From the NCBI GenBank assembly GCA_963778025.1, contig CAVZTA010000003.1:496001-560000 (forward strand): a stretch of DNA of 64,000 bases, written 5' to 3'. This document shows, piece by piece, positions 47,083-55,645 of this stretch. Position numbers and translations under genes: made by a program. Positions within the stretch are counted from its first letter, which is position 1; each line of letters starts with the position of its first letter. The stretch is from CAVZTA01 sp963778025 (GTDB taxonomy: Bacteria > Chloroflexota > Limnocylindria > Limnocylindrales > CSP1-4). The notes beneath the pieces are model-generated. The model saw nothing but the letters and a program-made list of their open reading frames with translations, made no database searches and had not been told where the DNA came from.

Positions 47083-48606
47083 GTGACGGCGGAGGGCTCT
47101 CGACGGCGACCGCGACGGACGGTCGGCGCCATCGACCGTTCTCCGTGGCGTCGCGTCGTCAACCCGTTCCGACCGGTCGAGGTCCTGTCGGCCGACCAGG
47201 TCGAGGCGATCCACCGAGCCTCGCTGCGGATCCTGTCCGAGATCGGGCTGGAGGTGCTGGGCGCGGCGGCGCTGGACCGCTTCGCCGCCGACGGCGCGGC
47301 GGTCGACCGCGGGACGCGGACCGTCCGGCTGGATCCAGCGCGCGTCGAGGAGCTGGTCGCGCTCGCGCCACCGGCCTTCACCCTGCACGCCCGAAACCCA
47401 CAACGCGACATCCAGCTCGGTGGCGCTGACCTCGTGTTCTGCTCCGTCGGCGGTCCCGCGTTCGTCAGCGATCTCGACCGCGGCCGGCGCCCCGGCAACC
47501 ACGCCGACTTCCTGGACTACGTCCGGCTCATCGGCACGCTCGACATCCTGCACCAGGAGGGTGGGGGACCGCTCGAGCCGACCGACCTGCCGGTCGCGAC
47601 CCGGCATCTCGACATGTACCACGCGCTGGCCACGCTGCTCGACAAGACGTGGCATTGCCTGGGCGCGGGCCGGACGGTCGTCGAGGACGCCATCGAGGTC
47701 GCGGCGATCGTCAGGGGCGTGGACCGCGATCGCCTCGTCCTCGAGCCATCGTTGATCACGATCATCAACACGAACTCCCCGCTTCGCCTCGACGGCCCGA
47801 TGTCCGACGGGCTGATCGCGATGGCCGAGGCCGGTCAGGCGGTCGTCGCCACGCCGTTCACGCTGGCCGGTGCGATGACGCCCGTGACGCTCGCCGCCGC
47901 GCTCGCCCAGCAGAACGCCGAGGCCCTGTTCTGCATCGCGCTCGCGCAGCTGGTACGGCCCGGGGCGCCGGTGGTGTACGGCGCGTTCACCTCGAACGTC
48001 GACATGCGCACCGGGTCGCCGGCGTTCGGCACGCCGGAATCGGTGAAGGGGGCGCTCGCGTCGGGGCAGCTGGCGCGCCGGTACGGGCTGCCGTGGCGGA
48101 GCTCCAACGCGACGGCGTCCAACGTGGTCGATGCCCAGGCGGCCTACGAGAGCGAGATGGCCGTGTGGGGCGCGGTGATGGGTGGCGTCAACCTCCTGTA
48201 CCAGGGCGCCGGCTGGCTGGAAGGGGGTCTCACGGCGTCATACGAGAAGCTCATCGTCGATGCCGAGATCCTCCAGATGATCGCCGAGGTCCTCCAGCCG
48301 ATCGACGTGTCCGAGGCGACGCTCGCCGTCGACACCATCGCCCAGGTCGGCGCAGGCGGCCACTTCTTCGCCGCGCCGCACACGCTCGAGCGCTACGAGA
48401 CCGCGTTCTACCGGCCGCTCGTGTCGGACTGGCGGAACTTCGAGACGTGGCAGGAGGACGGGGCGCGGACGGCCACCGAACGCGCGAACCGGATCTGGAA
48501 GCAGCTCCTCGCGGAGGCGTCGCCGCCGCCGCTGGACCCGGGTGTCCGCGAAGCGCTCGACGCCTTCATCGGCCGGCGCAAGCACGAGATCGCCGGCCGG
48601 GCGTGA
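47083..48606 (+). CDS. MttB-family corrinoid methyltransferase, non-pyrrolysine
   Basis: 507 residues, intact. Conserved pieces of trimethylamine/glycine-betaine methyltransferases: EVLSADQVEAIHRASLRILS, FCSVGGPAFVSDL, DKTWHCLGAG, VYGAFTSNVDMRTGSPAFGT and GGVNLLYQGAGWLEGGL. The whole frame has no internal TAG, so it is not a pyrrolysine enzyme; relatives such as MtgB demethylate quaternary amines like glycine betaine or carnitine. No corrinoid protein, activating protein or tetrahydrofolate methyltransferase is adjacent. An IclR regulator follows 345 bp downstream and may control it. Confidence 0.88.
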   Translation: MTAEGSRRRPRRTVGAIDRSPWRRVVNPFRPVEVLSADQVEAIHRASLRILSEIGLEVLGAAALDRFAADGAAVDRGTRTVRLDPARVEELVALAPPAFTLHARNPQRDIQLGGADLVFCSVGGPAFVSDLDRGRRPGNHADFLDYVRLIGTLDILHQEGGGPLEPTDLPVATRHLDMYHALATLLDKTWHCLGAGRTVVEDAIEVAAIVRGVDRDRLVLEPSLITIINTNSPLRLDGPMSDGLIAMAEAGQAVVATPFTLAGAMTPVTLAAALAQQNAEALFCIALAQLVRPGAPVVYGAFTSNVDMRTGSPAFGTPESVKGALASGQLARRYGLPWRSSNATASNVVDAQAAYESEMAVWGAVMGGVNLLYQGAGWLEGGLTASYEKLIVDAEILQMIAEVLQPIDVSEATLAVDTIAQVGAGGHFFAAPHTLERYETAFYRPLVSDWRNFETWQEDGARTATERANRIWKQLLAEASPPPLDPGVREALDAFIGRRKHEIAGRA

Positions 48607-48950
48607 AGGGACACCGCTCCGGGCCGTACGCCTCGCCTCGTGTGCATCTGATGCACGTTGCGACGAAGCAGGACCGCTCCGCCCGGGCGTGAAGGGCCGA
48701 CGTTCGTCGTCTGCCGCATCGGGTGCGTCGTTCGACGAAGGAGCGGCATCGCAAGGCCCGACTGGGTCGCGCCCTTCGTCGCACGCCGCATCCGATGCAT
48801 GACGGGCGAGGAAGTAGTGCAGCACCACCACGGCACGTCGATCCGGATCGATGGCCGCGAGCATGCGTTCGAAGGGGGCGAAGCGTTTCCGGGAGGTCTT
48901 CCCGGATTCCTGACATCCGTCCGTCGTGAATCTCGGCGAGACTATCGCCG
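48607..48950. other. 344-bp intergenic region with REP-like repeats
   Basis: No gene is apparent. It contains three copies of a 26-nt element and a partial direct duplication of the segment around the mttB-like stop codon (CCGGGCGTGAAGGG at 48598 and again at about 48684, with ACCGCTCCG in both). The right part should hold the promoter of the IclR gene. Confidence 0.6.
48643..48799. repeat. REP-like palindromic element, three copies
   Basis: Copies at 48643-48668 (plus), 48715-48740 (plus) and 48774-48799 (minus) share GCATCNGRTGC followed by a GCGACGAAG or TTCGACGAAG end. Each begins with a small palindrome; copies one and three form a long inverted repeat that could fold in RNA. Confidence 0.75.
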
Positions 48951-49724
48951 ATGGTGACTGCCCGGGATCGGCCGCCCGAAGAGGCGGCGATCGATACCTC
49001 CTTGGCCCGCGGCCTGCGGCTGCTCCTCACGGTCGCCGACCGCGGCGAGGTGCGTGCCGACGACCTTGCGGTGATCCTCGAGATGCCGGTCTCGACCGTG
49101 TACCGCTACCTGCGGACGCTCGGTGAGTTCGGGTTCGTGGACAAGCGGGGCGGGAGCTACGCACTGGGCCCGCGGCTGGTCATCGGCGGGGGCTCGACGG
49201 TGACGTCGGAGCGGCTGATCCGGCACGCCGACCCGGTGTTGCGGATGCTGGTCGACGAGACGGGTGAGACCGCGCTGGTCGTGCGTCGGGTCGGGCTGGC
49301 GGCCGTCTGTCTCGTGCAGGTCGAGACGGACCAGGTGCTCCGGGTGTCCATCCCGGCGGGCTCGGTGATGCCGCTCCACGCCGATGCCGCGGGGCGGACG
49401 CTGCTGGCCTATGCGCCCGAGGAGCTCCTCGACGAGGTCATCGCGCAGGACCTGTCCGTGGCGGACGAGGACACGGTCGCCGAGCTGCGCGATGCGTTGA
49501 GCGGGATCGTCGATGCCGGCATCGCGACCAGCGGCGACGAGCAGGCCGATGGGCTCGTGAGCATGGCCGTTCCCATCATGCGAGAGGATGGGATCGTCGG
49601 CGCGATCGTGGTCGCCGGACCTGCGGCCCGCTGCGGACTGGCCTGGCGAACGCGCGCCCGGCGAGCGCTCCTCGCCGGCGCGAAGGCCCTGTCGGGCACC
49701 CTCGACGAGGAGGTCTCCGCGTAA
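48951..49724 (+). CDS. IclR-family transcriptional regulator
   Basis: 257 residues, intact. The N-terminal winged helix is ADDLAVILEMPVSTVYRYLR followed by TLGEFGFVDKRGGSYALGPR; the C-terminal effector domain includes SVMPLHADAAGRTLLAYAPE and MAVPIMREDGIVGAIVVAGP, standard for IclR. ATG 48951 follows the repeat-rich region. IclR proteins respond to small organic acids or aromatic compounds and usually control adjacent catabolic genes; here the nearest candidate is the MttB homologue upstream or the small gene downstream. Confidence 0.92.
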   Translation: MVTARDRPPEEAAIDTSLARGLRLLLTVADRGEVRADDLAVILEMPVSTVYRYLRTLGEFGFVDKRGGSYALGPRLVIGGGSTVTSERLIRHADPVLRMLVDETGETALVVRRVGLAAVCLVQVETDQVLRVSIPAGSVMPLHADAAGRTLLAYAPEELLDEVIAQDLSVADEDTVAELRDALSGIVDAGIATSGDEQADGLVSMAVPIMREDGIVGAIVVAGPAARCGLAWRTRARRALLAGAKALSGTLDEEVSA

Positions 49725-49793
49725 TCTCACGCTCCGAGAAGGACTAGTACTAGATACTGCGAAAAGCTGTGGATATCGAGACGGCGACGCGGT

Positions 49794-50288
49794 ATGGTCG
49801 CGCCGATGGACGCGACCGGGTTCCAGCTCGATCGGCTGATCGCTGCGAGCGATGACTACCCCATGCGGCCCATCGAGGACGCGATCACCTGGGTCGCCGC
49901 GGGGTCGGTCGAGGCCACGGCCGACTGGTACCTCGTGGTCTTCCGGTCGATCCGGCGGGCCGATGTCGACGAGCCCGAGCTCGTCCGCCACGACGACGCC
50001 GCCCACGACGAGGCGATGTCGGCGCCGGGCTTCGTCCACTACTTCAAGGGCCCGCTGACCGTCGACCGCGCCTGTCTCTCGTTCTGCCTGTGGACGTCAC
50101 GCGAGGCCGCCCGCGCGGCGTCGGGCATGCCCGCGCATCGGGCCGCTGTCGCGTTCATCGGCGACGCGTACGACCACTTCACGCTCGAGTTCTACCGGGC
50201 GCGGAAGCTCGCCGGCACGCTCGCGTGGACGTTCGAGCCGTACGACCGGGTACCGGCCGGCAGCGATGAGGTCGCCAAGGCCGCCTGA
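49794..50288 (+). CDS. hypothetical protein of about 160 residues
   Basis: It starts at ATG 49794 or ATG 49806 (DATGFQLDRLIAASDDYPMR). The protein is rich in Asp, Ala and Trp with no signal peptide or membrane segment: VEATADWYLVVFRSIRRADV, SFCLWTSREAARAASGMPAH and FIGDAYDHFTLEFYRARKL. A dimeric alpha-beta barrel (monooxygenase-like) fold is possible from the strand/helix pattern, but I do not recognise the family. It follows the IclR gene by about 70 nt, and an AT-rich patch (ACTAGTACTAGATACT) between them may be a promoter or operator. Confidence 0.7.
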   Translation: MVAPMDATGFQLDRLIAASDDYPMRPIEDAITWVAAGSVEATADWYLVVFRSIRRADVDEPELVRHDDAAHDEAMSAPGFVHYFKGPLTVDRACLSFCLWTSREAARAASGMPAHRAAVAFIGDAYDHFTLEFYRARKLAGTLAWTFEPYDRVPAGSDEVAKAA

Positions 50289-50310
50289 GCCGTGCGAGGC
50301 GCCGGGTGGC

Positions 50311-51024
50311 TCAGCGGAGGCCCAGGACGAGGCAGACGCCCACCGCGAGCAGCCAGATCGACCACGCGATGTACGCGATGGGCACGATCGTCCCGATGCG
50401 CTCCGAGCCCTCCGGCTCGTGGCTGCCGGCGAACTCGAACGTGCCCAGTGCGACCGCGAGGCCGACCGGGATCGCGATGAACCCGAGGATCGCCGGCACG
50501 GTGCCGCTCGCCAGGAGCGCGAGCCCGAAGACGACCGTCCAGAGGCCGGTCGCGAGGTAGCCCAACCCTTCGCCGATGCCCACGCCAAGGAGGCGGTGCG
50601 CGGCCGCGAAGACGACCTCGGCGGCCCGCCGCTCCGCCGGATCCGCGGCGCCGTGATAGCGCCGGGCAAGCTCCGGGACGAGGTACGGCCAGCGGATGAG
50701 CCCCAGGGTCTGGACGAGCCCCGCCGTGATGCCCAGCGCGATGCTGACCTCGGCCAGCCACGCACCCAGCTCGCTGGTCGACGAGCTGCGGACGACCGCA
50801 CCGGCCGCGGCGGCGATGGGCACGAACGCGAGCGCGATCAGCGCGAACACCCACCACAGCGTCACGAGGCCCGCGCCACCCGCGCTGAACTTCTCGAGGA
50901 TCGTGCCGACCGGCTGACGGAGGATGCCCGGGTACTCGAACCGGCGCGCGAGGCCGGTGAACGCCACGTTGAACGCGATGGGCAGCGCGATCAGCAGCAG
51001 CCCGGTGATCGTGGATGGGGTCAT
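50311..51024 (-). CDS. DUF4386-like integral membrane protein
   Basis: 237 residues from ATG 51024. About six to seven hydrophobic segments: ITGLLLIALPIAFNVAFTGL, LWWVFALIALAFVPIAAAA, GITAGLVQTLGLIRWPYLVP, LGYLATGLWTVVFGLALLAS and YIAWSIWLLAVGVCLVLGL. WPYLVPELAR and the general layout match DUF4386 proteins, whose function is unknown. The frame is intact. It is divergent from the sugar dehydrogenase gene at 51132; the 107-bp gap holds a HutC-type site. Confidence 0.75.
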   Translation of the reverse strand: MTPSTITGLLLIALPIAFNVAFTGLARRFEYPGILRQPVGTILEKFSAGGAGLVTLWWVFALIALAFVPIAAAAGAVVRSSSTSELGAWLAEVSIALGITAGLVQTLGLIRWPYLVPELARRYHGAADPAERRAAEVVFAAAHRLLGVGIGEGLGYLATGLWTVVFGLALLASGTVPAILGFIAIPVGLAVALGTFEFAGSHEPEGSERIGTIVPIAYIAWSIWLLAVGVCLVLGLR

Positions 51025-51082
51025 CGACGGGCTCCCAGGGGGACGGGCGGAGCCGGTCGTCGGCTCGGCGAGGGTCGTCCGG

Positions 51083-51094
51083 ATGTCTATACCA
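51083..51094. promoter_or_regulatory. HutC/GntR-type operator, site 1
   Basis: ATGTCTATACCA fits the HutC-subfamily consensus NyGTMTAKACNy and lies 38 bp before ATG 51132. Related sites are at 55610 and 61506. Confidence 0.65.
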
Positions 51095-51131
51095 TCGCCA
51101 GGACGCGACGTGGACGACGAAGGGGCGGGCG

Positions 51132-52334
51132 ATGCAGGCGCACTCCATCACGATGCTCGGGACGGGGCTGATCGGCGACTTCTACACCAACACGCTCCAC
51201 AGCCAGCGGGGTATCGACCGCGTCCGGGTCGTGTATTCGCGGTCGGAGGAGCGCGGCCGCGCCTTCGGGGAGCGGTGGGGCGTCCCGGAGTCGACGACCG
51301 ATCTGCGCGGGGCCATCGAGCATCCCGAGACGGACGTGGTCGTCATCGGCGTCCCCAACCACCTCCACGAGGAGGCCGTCTCGGTCGCCGCGGCCGCCGG
51401 CAAGGCCATCCTGTGCACCAAGCCCCTGGGCCGGAACGCCGACGAGGCACGCCGGATGCTCGACGCGGTCGAGCGGGCGGGCGTGTTCGGCGGGTACCTC
51501 GAGGACCTGTGCTACACGCCCAAGACGCTCAAGGCCATCCGGTCGGTGGAGGGCGGCGCGGTCGGGCAGGTCACCTGGGTGCGCTCACGGGAGACGCATC
51601 CCGGGCCCCACAGCGCGTGGTTCTGGGACGGCCGGATGACCGGTGGCGGCGCGATCGTCGACCTCGGCTGCCACTGCATCGAGATCATCCGCAACTTCGT
51701 GGGCAAGGGGAATCGGCCGCTCGAGGTCCTCGGCGTCACCGACACGCTCGTCCATCCGATCGAGGACGAGGACAACGCGATCGTGCTCATCCGCTTCGCC
51801 TCGGGCGCCATCGGCCAGTTCGAGGTGAGCTGGACGTTCCGGGGCGGCATGGACCTGCGCGACGAGGTCGCGGGCACGCACGGCACCATCTGGCTGAACC
51901 ACTTCCTGCGCACCGGGTTCGAGATGTTCACGGCGGGTGGTCAGGGCGGCTACGTCGCCGAGAAGGCCGAGACATCGGCCGGCTGGCTGTTCCCGGTCGG
52001 TGACGAGATCTCCGAGCTCGGCTACACCGAGATGTTCGCCGACATGTTCCGCTCGATCGATGGCGGCGCCGCGCCGCGGGAGACGTTCTACGACGGCTAT
52101 GTCGTGAACGCGATCATGGACGCCGCCTATCGGTCGTCGCGCGAGAAGGCGTGGGTCCCGGTCGAGCTGTTCGAATGGCGCGGTGGTGACGCGGCGCGCA
52201 TCGAGCGGACGCCCGAGCTGTACGACGGGATGGTCGTCATCAAGCGCGAGATCCTGCCCGACGGACGCCACAAGCTCATCGTGAAGGACCCGACGACGGG
52301 CGACTTCAGCGACCGCGTGGTCGCCGGACGCTGA
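51132..52334 (+). CDS. Gfo/Idh/MocA family dehydrogenase
   Basis: 400 residues, intact. The N-terminal NAD(P) domain has SITMLGTGLIGDFYTNTLHS and the family signature VIGVPNHLHEEAVSVAAAAG, then AILCTKPLGRN, whose Lys is the conserved catalytic residue. The C-terminal domain has GGGAIVDLGCHCIEIIRNFV. Members oxidise sugars, inositols or sugar acids. It forms an operon with the cupin gene (14-nt gap). A HutC-type site upstream suggests control by the GntR protein at 55646. The C-terminus (LFEWRGGDAARIERTPELYD) is longer than in typical members. Confidence 0.9.
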   Translation: MQAHSITMLGTGLIGDFYTNTLHSQRGIDRVRVVYSRSEERGRAFGERWGVPESTTDLRGAIEHPETDVVVIGVPNHLHEEAVSVAAAAGKAILCTKPLGRNADEARRMLDAVERAGVFGGYLEDLCYTPKTLKAIRSVEGGAVGQVTWVRSRETHPGPHSAWFWDGRMTGGGAIVDLGCHCIEIIRNFVGKGNRPLEVLGVTDTLVHPIEDEDNAIVLIRFASGAIGQFEVSWTFRGGMDLRDEVAGTHGTIWLNHFLRTGFEMFTAGGQGGYVAEKAETSAGWLFPVGDEISELGYTEMFADMFRSIDGGAAPRETFYDGYVVNAIMDAAYRSSREKAWVPVELFEWRGGDAARIERTPELYDGMVVIKREILPDGRHKLIVKDPTTGDFSDRVVAGR

Positions 52335-52348
52335 GGCGGCGCTGCAGC

Positions 52349-52723
52349 ATGGACGCGAAGGTCATCCCCTTCTCCGACCTCGACCCGTCGAAGCACTCCC
52401 ACGAGTTCGTCGGCGCGGAGCACGGCGGCGTGCCGTTCTCGGTGATCCTCGTGCACACCGGTCCCGGCGGTGGTCCGGCCGTCCATCGGCACCCGTACCC
52501 GGAGGTGTTCATCGTCGAGGCGGGCGAGGCGACGTTCACGCTCGGCTCCGAGCAGGTCGTCGTGCCCGCCGGGCACGTGGTCGTCGGTCCCCCGGACGTG
52601 GCCCACGGGTTCACGAACACGGGTCCCGGGGAGCTGCGCCTGACGGCGATCCACGGCCACCCGCGGTTCATCACCGACTGGCTCGAAGCCCACGACGACA
52701 CCTGGGTGTCGAAGCCCCGCTGA
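52349..52723 (+). CDS. cupin domain protein
   Basis: 124 residues. The two cupin motifs are GGGPAVHRHPYPEVFIVEAG (His, His, Glu metal ligands) and VVVGPPDVAHGFTNTGPGEL (His), giving a typical single-domain conserved barrel. Such proteins are small isomerases, dioxygenases or binding proteins in sugar pathways. It lies 14 nt after the dehydrogenase and is probably co-transcribed with it. The frame is intact. It may act on the same sugar as its neighbour. Confidence 0.88.
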   Translation: MDAKVIPFSDLDPSKHSHEFVGAEHGGVPFSVILVHTGPGGGPAVHRHPYPEVFIVEAGEATFTLGSEQVVVPAGHVVVGPPDVAHGFTNTGPGELRLTAIHGHPRFITDWLEAHDDTWVSKPR

Positions 52724-52821
52724 GCCGCCCGCGATGGGTCACCCGTGGCGCCGGAGCGCGGCGTCGTTCGCGTCCCCAAGCAAGGCCGCCGCTAAGGCCG
52801 CGATCCGCAAGCGACCAGCGG

Positions 52822-53313
52822 TCAACCCTTGGCTTGCGATGCTCCGTCCGCGTCAGCGAGGAGTCGGAAGACGCGGGTCTCGTGCGTCGCCGGGTCGTCG
52901 CCCCAGTCGCCGTATGCCTCCCATGACACGGCGCCGAAGCGTCGACCGGTCGTCGCGCTCCAGGTGTCGAGTGCGGCGTACGCCGTCGAGAGCGCGTCGA
53001 TCGGTCCGACATGGGTCACCGTCGCGGCCTCGCCGGACGGTGCGTCGATGCAACGCACGTCGCCCTCGGGCTCGAACCGGCGCACGACCTCCACGCCGAA
53101 CTCGATGTCCAGCGGATCGCCCGGCCGGTCGGGCTGGCGATAGACGAACACGTTGTGCCCGTCCGTGCGCAGCTCCGGGCGCCGACGGAGCAGCGCCCAG
53201 ACCTGGTCGAGCGCGGGGCGCCAGACGGCGCCGACGTCCGCGGGCCGGGCGCGACGGTGGACCGCGGCGAGGAGCCGCGGCGCGACGTCCTCGACGCGGA
53301 CGCGGTCGTCCAC
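52822..53313 (-). CDS. GyrI-like small-molecule-binding protein
   Basis: 163 residues from GTG 53313, last gene of the minus-strand operon behind the isomerase (9-nt gap). Segments ELRTDGHNVFVYRQPDRPGD, EFGVEVVRRFEPEGDVRCID and ATVTHVGPIDALSTAYAAL match the GyrI-like/AraC effector-binding (SOUL-like) fold without a DNA-binding domain. Stand-alone members bind or hydrolyse small ligands. The ligand may be a product of the sugar pathway, which is inference. The frame is intact. Confidence 0.78.
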   Translation of the reverse strand: MDDRVRVEDVAPRLLAAVHRRARPADVGAVWRPALDQVWALLRRRPELRTDGHNVFVYRQPDRPGDPLDIEFGVEVVRRFEPEGDVRCIDAPSGEAATVTHVGPIDALSTAYAALDTWSATTGRRFGAVSWEAYGDWGDDPATHETRVFRLLADADGASQAKG

Positions 53314-53322
53314 GGACGCTGG

Positions 53323-54237
53323 CTACACGCAGTACGGGCGCAGGACGTTCCGGGCGAGCAGGAAGCCGCGCTTGACCAGCTCGTCCGTGCCCTCGAAGTC
53401 GCGGTCCTCGTGCTCGATGATGCAGTCGCCCGCATAGCCGGCCCGGTAGAGCGCCGCGAAGATCTTCGACCAGGGCGCCTCGCCCAGACCGGGCAGCCGC
53501 GGGATCTGCCAGCCGATGCCGCCACTCAGCGTGCCGCGCTCGTAGAGGCCGTCGCGGTCGATGAGCACGTCCTTCGCCTGGAAGTGGAGGATGTGCGGGC
53601 CGAACTCGCGGATGAACCGCTCCTGGTCGATCATCAGCCAGACGAGGTGCGACGGGTCATAGTTGAGCCCGATCGTGCCGGCCCACTGCTCCAGGATCCG
53701 GCGCCAGATGTAGGGCGACCAGGCGATGTTGTTGCCGGCCGGCCATTCGCTCCGGCTGAAGATCATCGGGCAGTTCTCGATCGTGAGTCTCACGCCGTTG
53801 TCCTGGGCGTGCTTCACGATGTCGGGCCAGACCCGGAGCGCCTCGTCCCAGTTCTCGTCGGTCGACTTCGACGCGTCGCCGCCCATGAAGGTGTTCATGA
53901 ACGGGATGCCCATCCGGCCGGCGGCGACGATGACGGCCTTGATGTGGTCGATCATCTGCTGGCGCGTGGCGGGGTCCGGGTGGAGCGGATTCGGGTAGTA
54001 GCCGAGGCCCGAGATCGACAGGCCCTTGCCCTCGATCTCGCTCCGGATCTCGCGCAGCTGGCCCTCGGAGGCGTTGACGACATCGATGTGCGAGGTGCCC
54101 GCGTAGCGGCGCGTGGGCCCGGTCGCCTGGGGCCAGCACGCGATCTCCAGGACCTCGAAGCCGTTGCCGGCCGCCCAGTCGGCGACCTCCATGAGCGGCG
54201 TCTCGGGGAACGGCGCGGTGAGGAAACCGAGCTTCAT
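53323..54237 (-). CDS. sugar phosphate isomerase/epimerase (AP-endonuclease-2 TIM barrel)
   Basis: 304 residues from ATG 54237. TIM-barrel segments are seen: KLGFLTAPFPETPLMEVADW, FEVLEIACWPQ, GLSISGLGYYPNPL, VRLTIENCPMIFSRSEWPAG (a Glu metal ligand), GLNYDPSHLVWLMID (Asp, His) and ILHFQAKDVL. This is the xylose-isomerase-like group that includes inosose dehydratase and sugar epimerases. It lies 34 nt after the Gfo/Idh gene. The two often interconvert inositol or ketose intermediates; the actual substrate is not known. Confidence 0.88.
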   Translation of the reverse strand: MKLGFLTAPFPETPLMEVADWAAGNGFEVLEIACWPQATGPTRRYAGTSHIDVVNASEGQLREIRSEIEGKGLSISGLGYYPNPLHPDPATRQQMIDHIKAVIVAAGRMGIPFMNTFMGGDASKSTDENWDEALRVWPDIVKHAQDNGVRLTIENCPMIFSRSEWPAGNNIAWSPYIWRRILEQWAGTIGLNYDPSHLVWLMIDQERFIREFGPHILHFQAKDVLIDRDGLYERGTLSGGIGWQIPRLPGLGEAPWSKIFAALYRAGYAGDCIIEHEDRDFEGTDELVKRGFLLARNVLRPYCV

Positions 54238-54271
54238 CGACGGGCTCCTGTCGGGATGTCCTGGCGGTGGC

Positions 54272-55427
54272 TCAACGTTCGACCGCGACCCATCGCCGCG
54301 TCGCCGAGCTGGTCGCGATCGCCTCGGTGACGGCGAGGGCATCGAGCCCGTCGCGGAACGTCGGATACGTGGGCTCCGCGGCCGGCGCGCCGTTCGCGAT
54401 GTCGGCATAGACCTGCGAGAACAGCGCCCGGAACGTGTCCGGATAGCCCTCGACGTGGCCAGCCGGGTAGCCGATGATCCGCCGGACCTCGGGCGCGTTG
54501 AGCGACGGGTCGCGATGGAGGATCTCGTTCGAGCGGCCGCGATGCCCGATCCACATCCGGTCCGGATCCTCCGACGACCAGGCGAGCGCGGCCTCGGAGC
54601 CGTCGACCTCGATCGAGACGCTGTTCTTGCGACCCGCACTGACCTGGGAGATCGACACCGTGCCGCGCGCGCCGTCCTCGAACCGCAGCAGCGCGCCGGC
54701 GCCGTCGTCGGACGTCATCCGCTCCTCGACGAGCTCATCCGGTCGGCGCGGCGGCCGCGAACGTCTCGACCGGTCCCGTCGGGTGGCGGCGGACCGGCAC
54801 GAACGTGTGGAGGTCGGCCATCACCTCCACGATGCGCTTGCCGCTGATGAACCGCGACAGGTCGAGCCAGTGGGAGCCGATGTCGGCGACCGCCCGAAGC
54901 TGGCCCGCCTCGTCGGGGACGAGCCGCCAGTTCCAGTCGGTGTCGAGGAGCAGCCAGTCCTGCAGGTAGTGGCCGGTGATGAACCGCGGCTGGCCGATCG
55001 CACCCTCGCGCACGAGCGCGCGTGCCTGGTGGCACAGCGGGTAGAACCGAAGGTTGAAGCACACCGCGTGGACCCTGCCCGCGGCGTCGGCCCGTGCCAC
55101 GAGGTCGCGGGCGTCGGCGGCGGTCAGCGCCAGCGGCTTCTCGCACACGACGTGCTTCCCGGCCTCGAGCACCGCCCGCACCTGGGGTGCGTGGAGGTGG
55201 TTCGGGGTCGCGATGTGGACGACGTCGACCGCGGGATCGGCGAGCAGCGCGTCCAGGGAGTCGTAGACGCGCGGCAGCGATGCCGACGCCGCCTTCTTCG
55301 CGGCGCGTCCCGGATCCGACCCCACGACGCCGACGACGTCGACGCCCAGCCGCCGGAGCGCTTCCACGTGCGCGACGCCGATGAATCCGACGCCGACGAC
55401 GGCCGCCTTGATGTCCGCGAAGGTCAT
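54272..55427 (-). CDS. Gfo/Idh/MocA family dehydrogenase, one frameshift
   Basis: It starts at ATG 55427 (MTFADIKAAVVGVGFIGVAH). The signature HIATPNHLHAPQVRAVLEAG and the catalytic-Lys segment HVVCEKPLALT are intact, followed by ADIGSHWLDLSRFISGKRIV. An extra base near 54735 shifts the frame before TSDDGAGALLRFEDGARGTV; the rest runs to the stop at 54272, about 385 residues after correction. It is the first gene of the operon dehydrogenase, isomerase, GyrI-like, and is divergent from the GntR gene with a 218-bp gap containing the HutC-type site at 55610. Confidence 0.85.
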
Positions 55428-55609
55428 CGACTCCTCCGAAGCGTCCGCCGCGCGCTGGCCCGTGGAGGCGCGCGGGCTGACGAACCCGACGATACCGGCC
55501 CGGGCCACCCGGGCGCACGCGCGCGGCGGGCGGTTCCCGGCCGAGGACGCGCGACCGCGCGCTGCGGATCGCCGCGCGGCGCGCCGACGCGGGCTGCCGG
55601 GTCGTCCAG

Positions 55610-55621
55610 ATGTCTAGACAG
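55610..55621. promoter_or_regulatory. HutC/GntR-type operator, site 2
   Basis: ATGTCTAGACAG contains the perfect palindrome TGTCTAGACA, fits the HutC consensus and lies 24 bp before the GntR ATG 55646. It is in the gap shared with the divergent dehydrogenase operon, so the regulator probably represses itself and perhaps that operon. Confidence 0.78.
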
Positions 55622-55645
55622 GTTCTGGTTAGACTCGCTGCGCTG

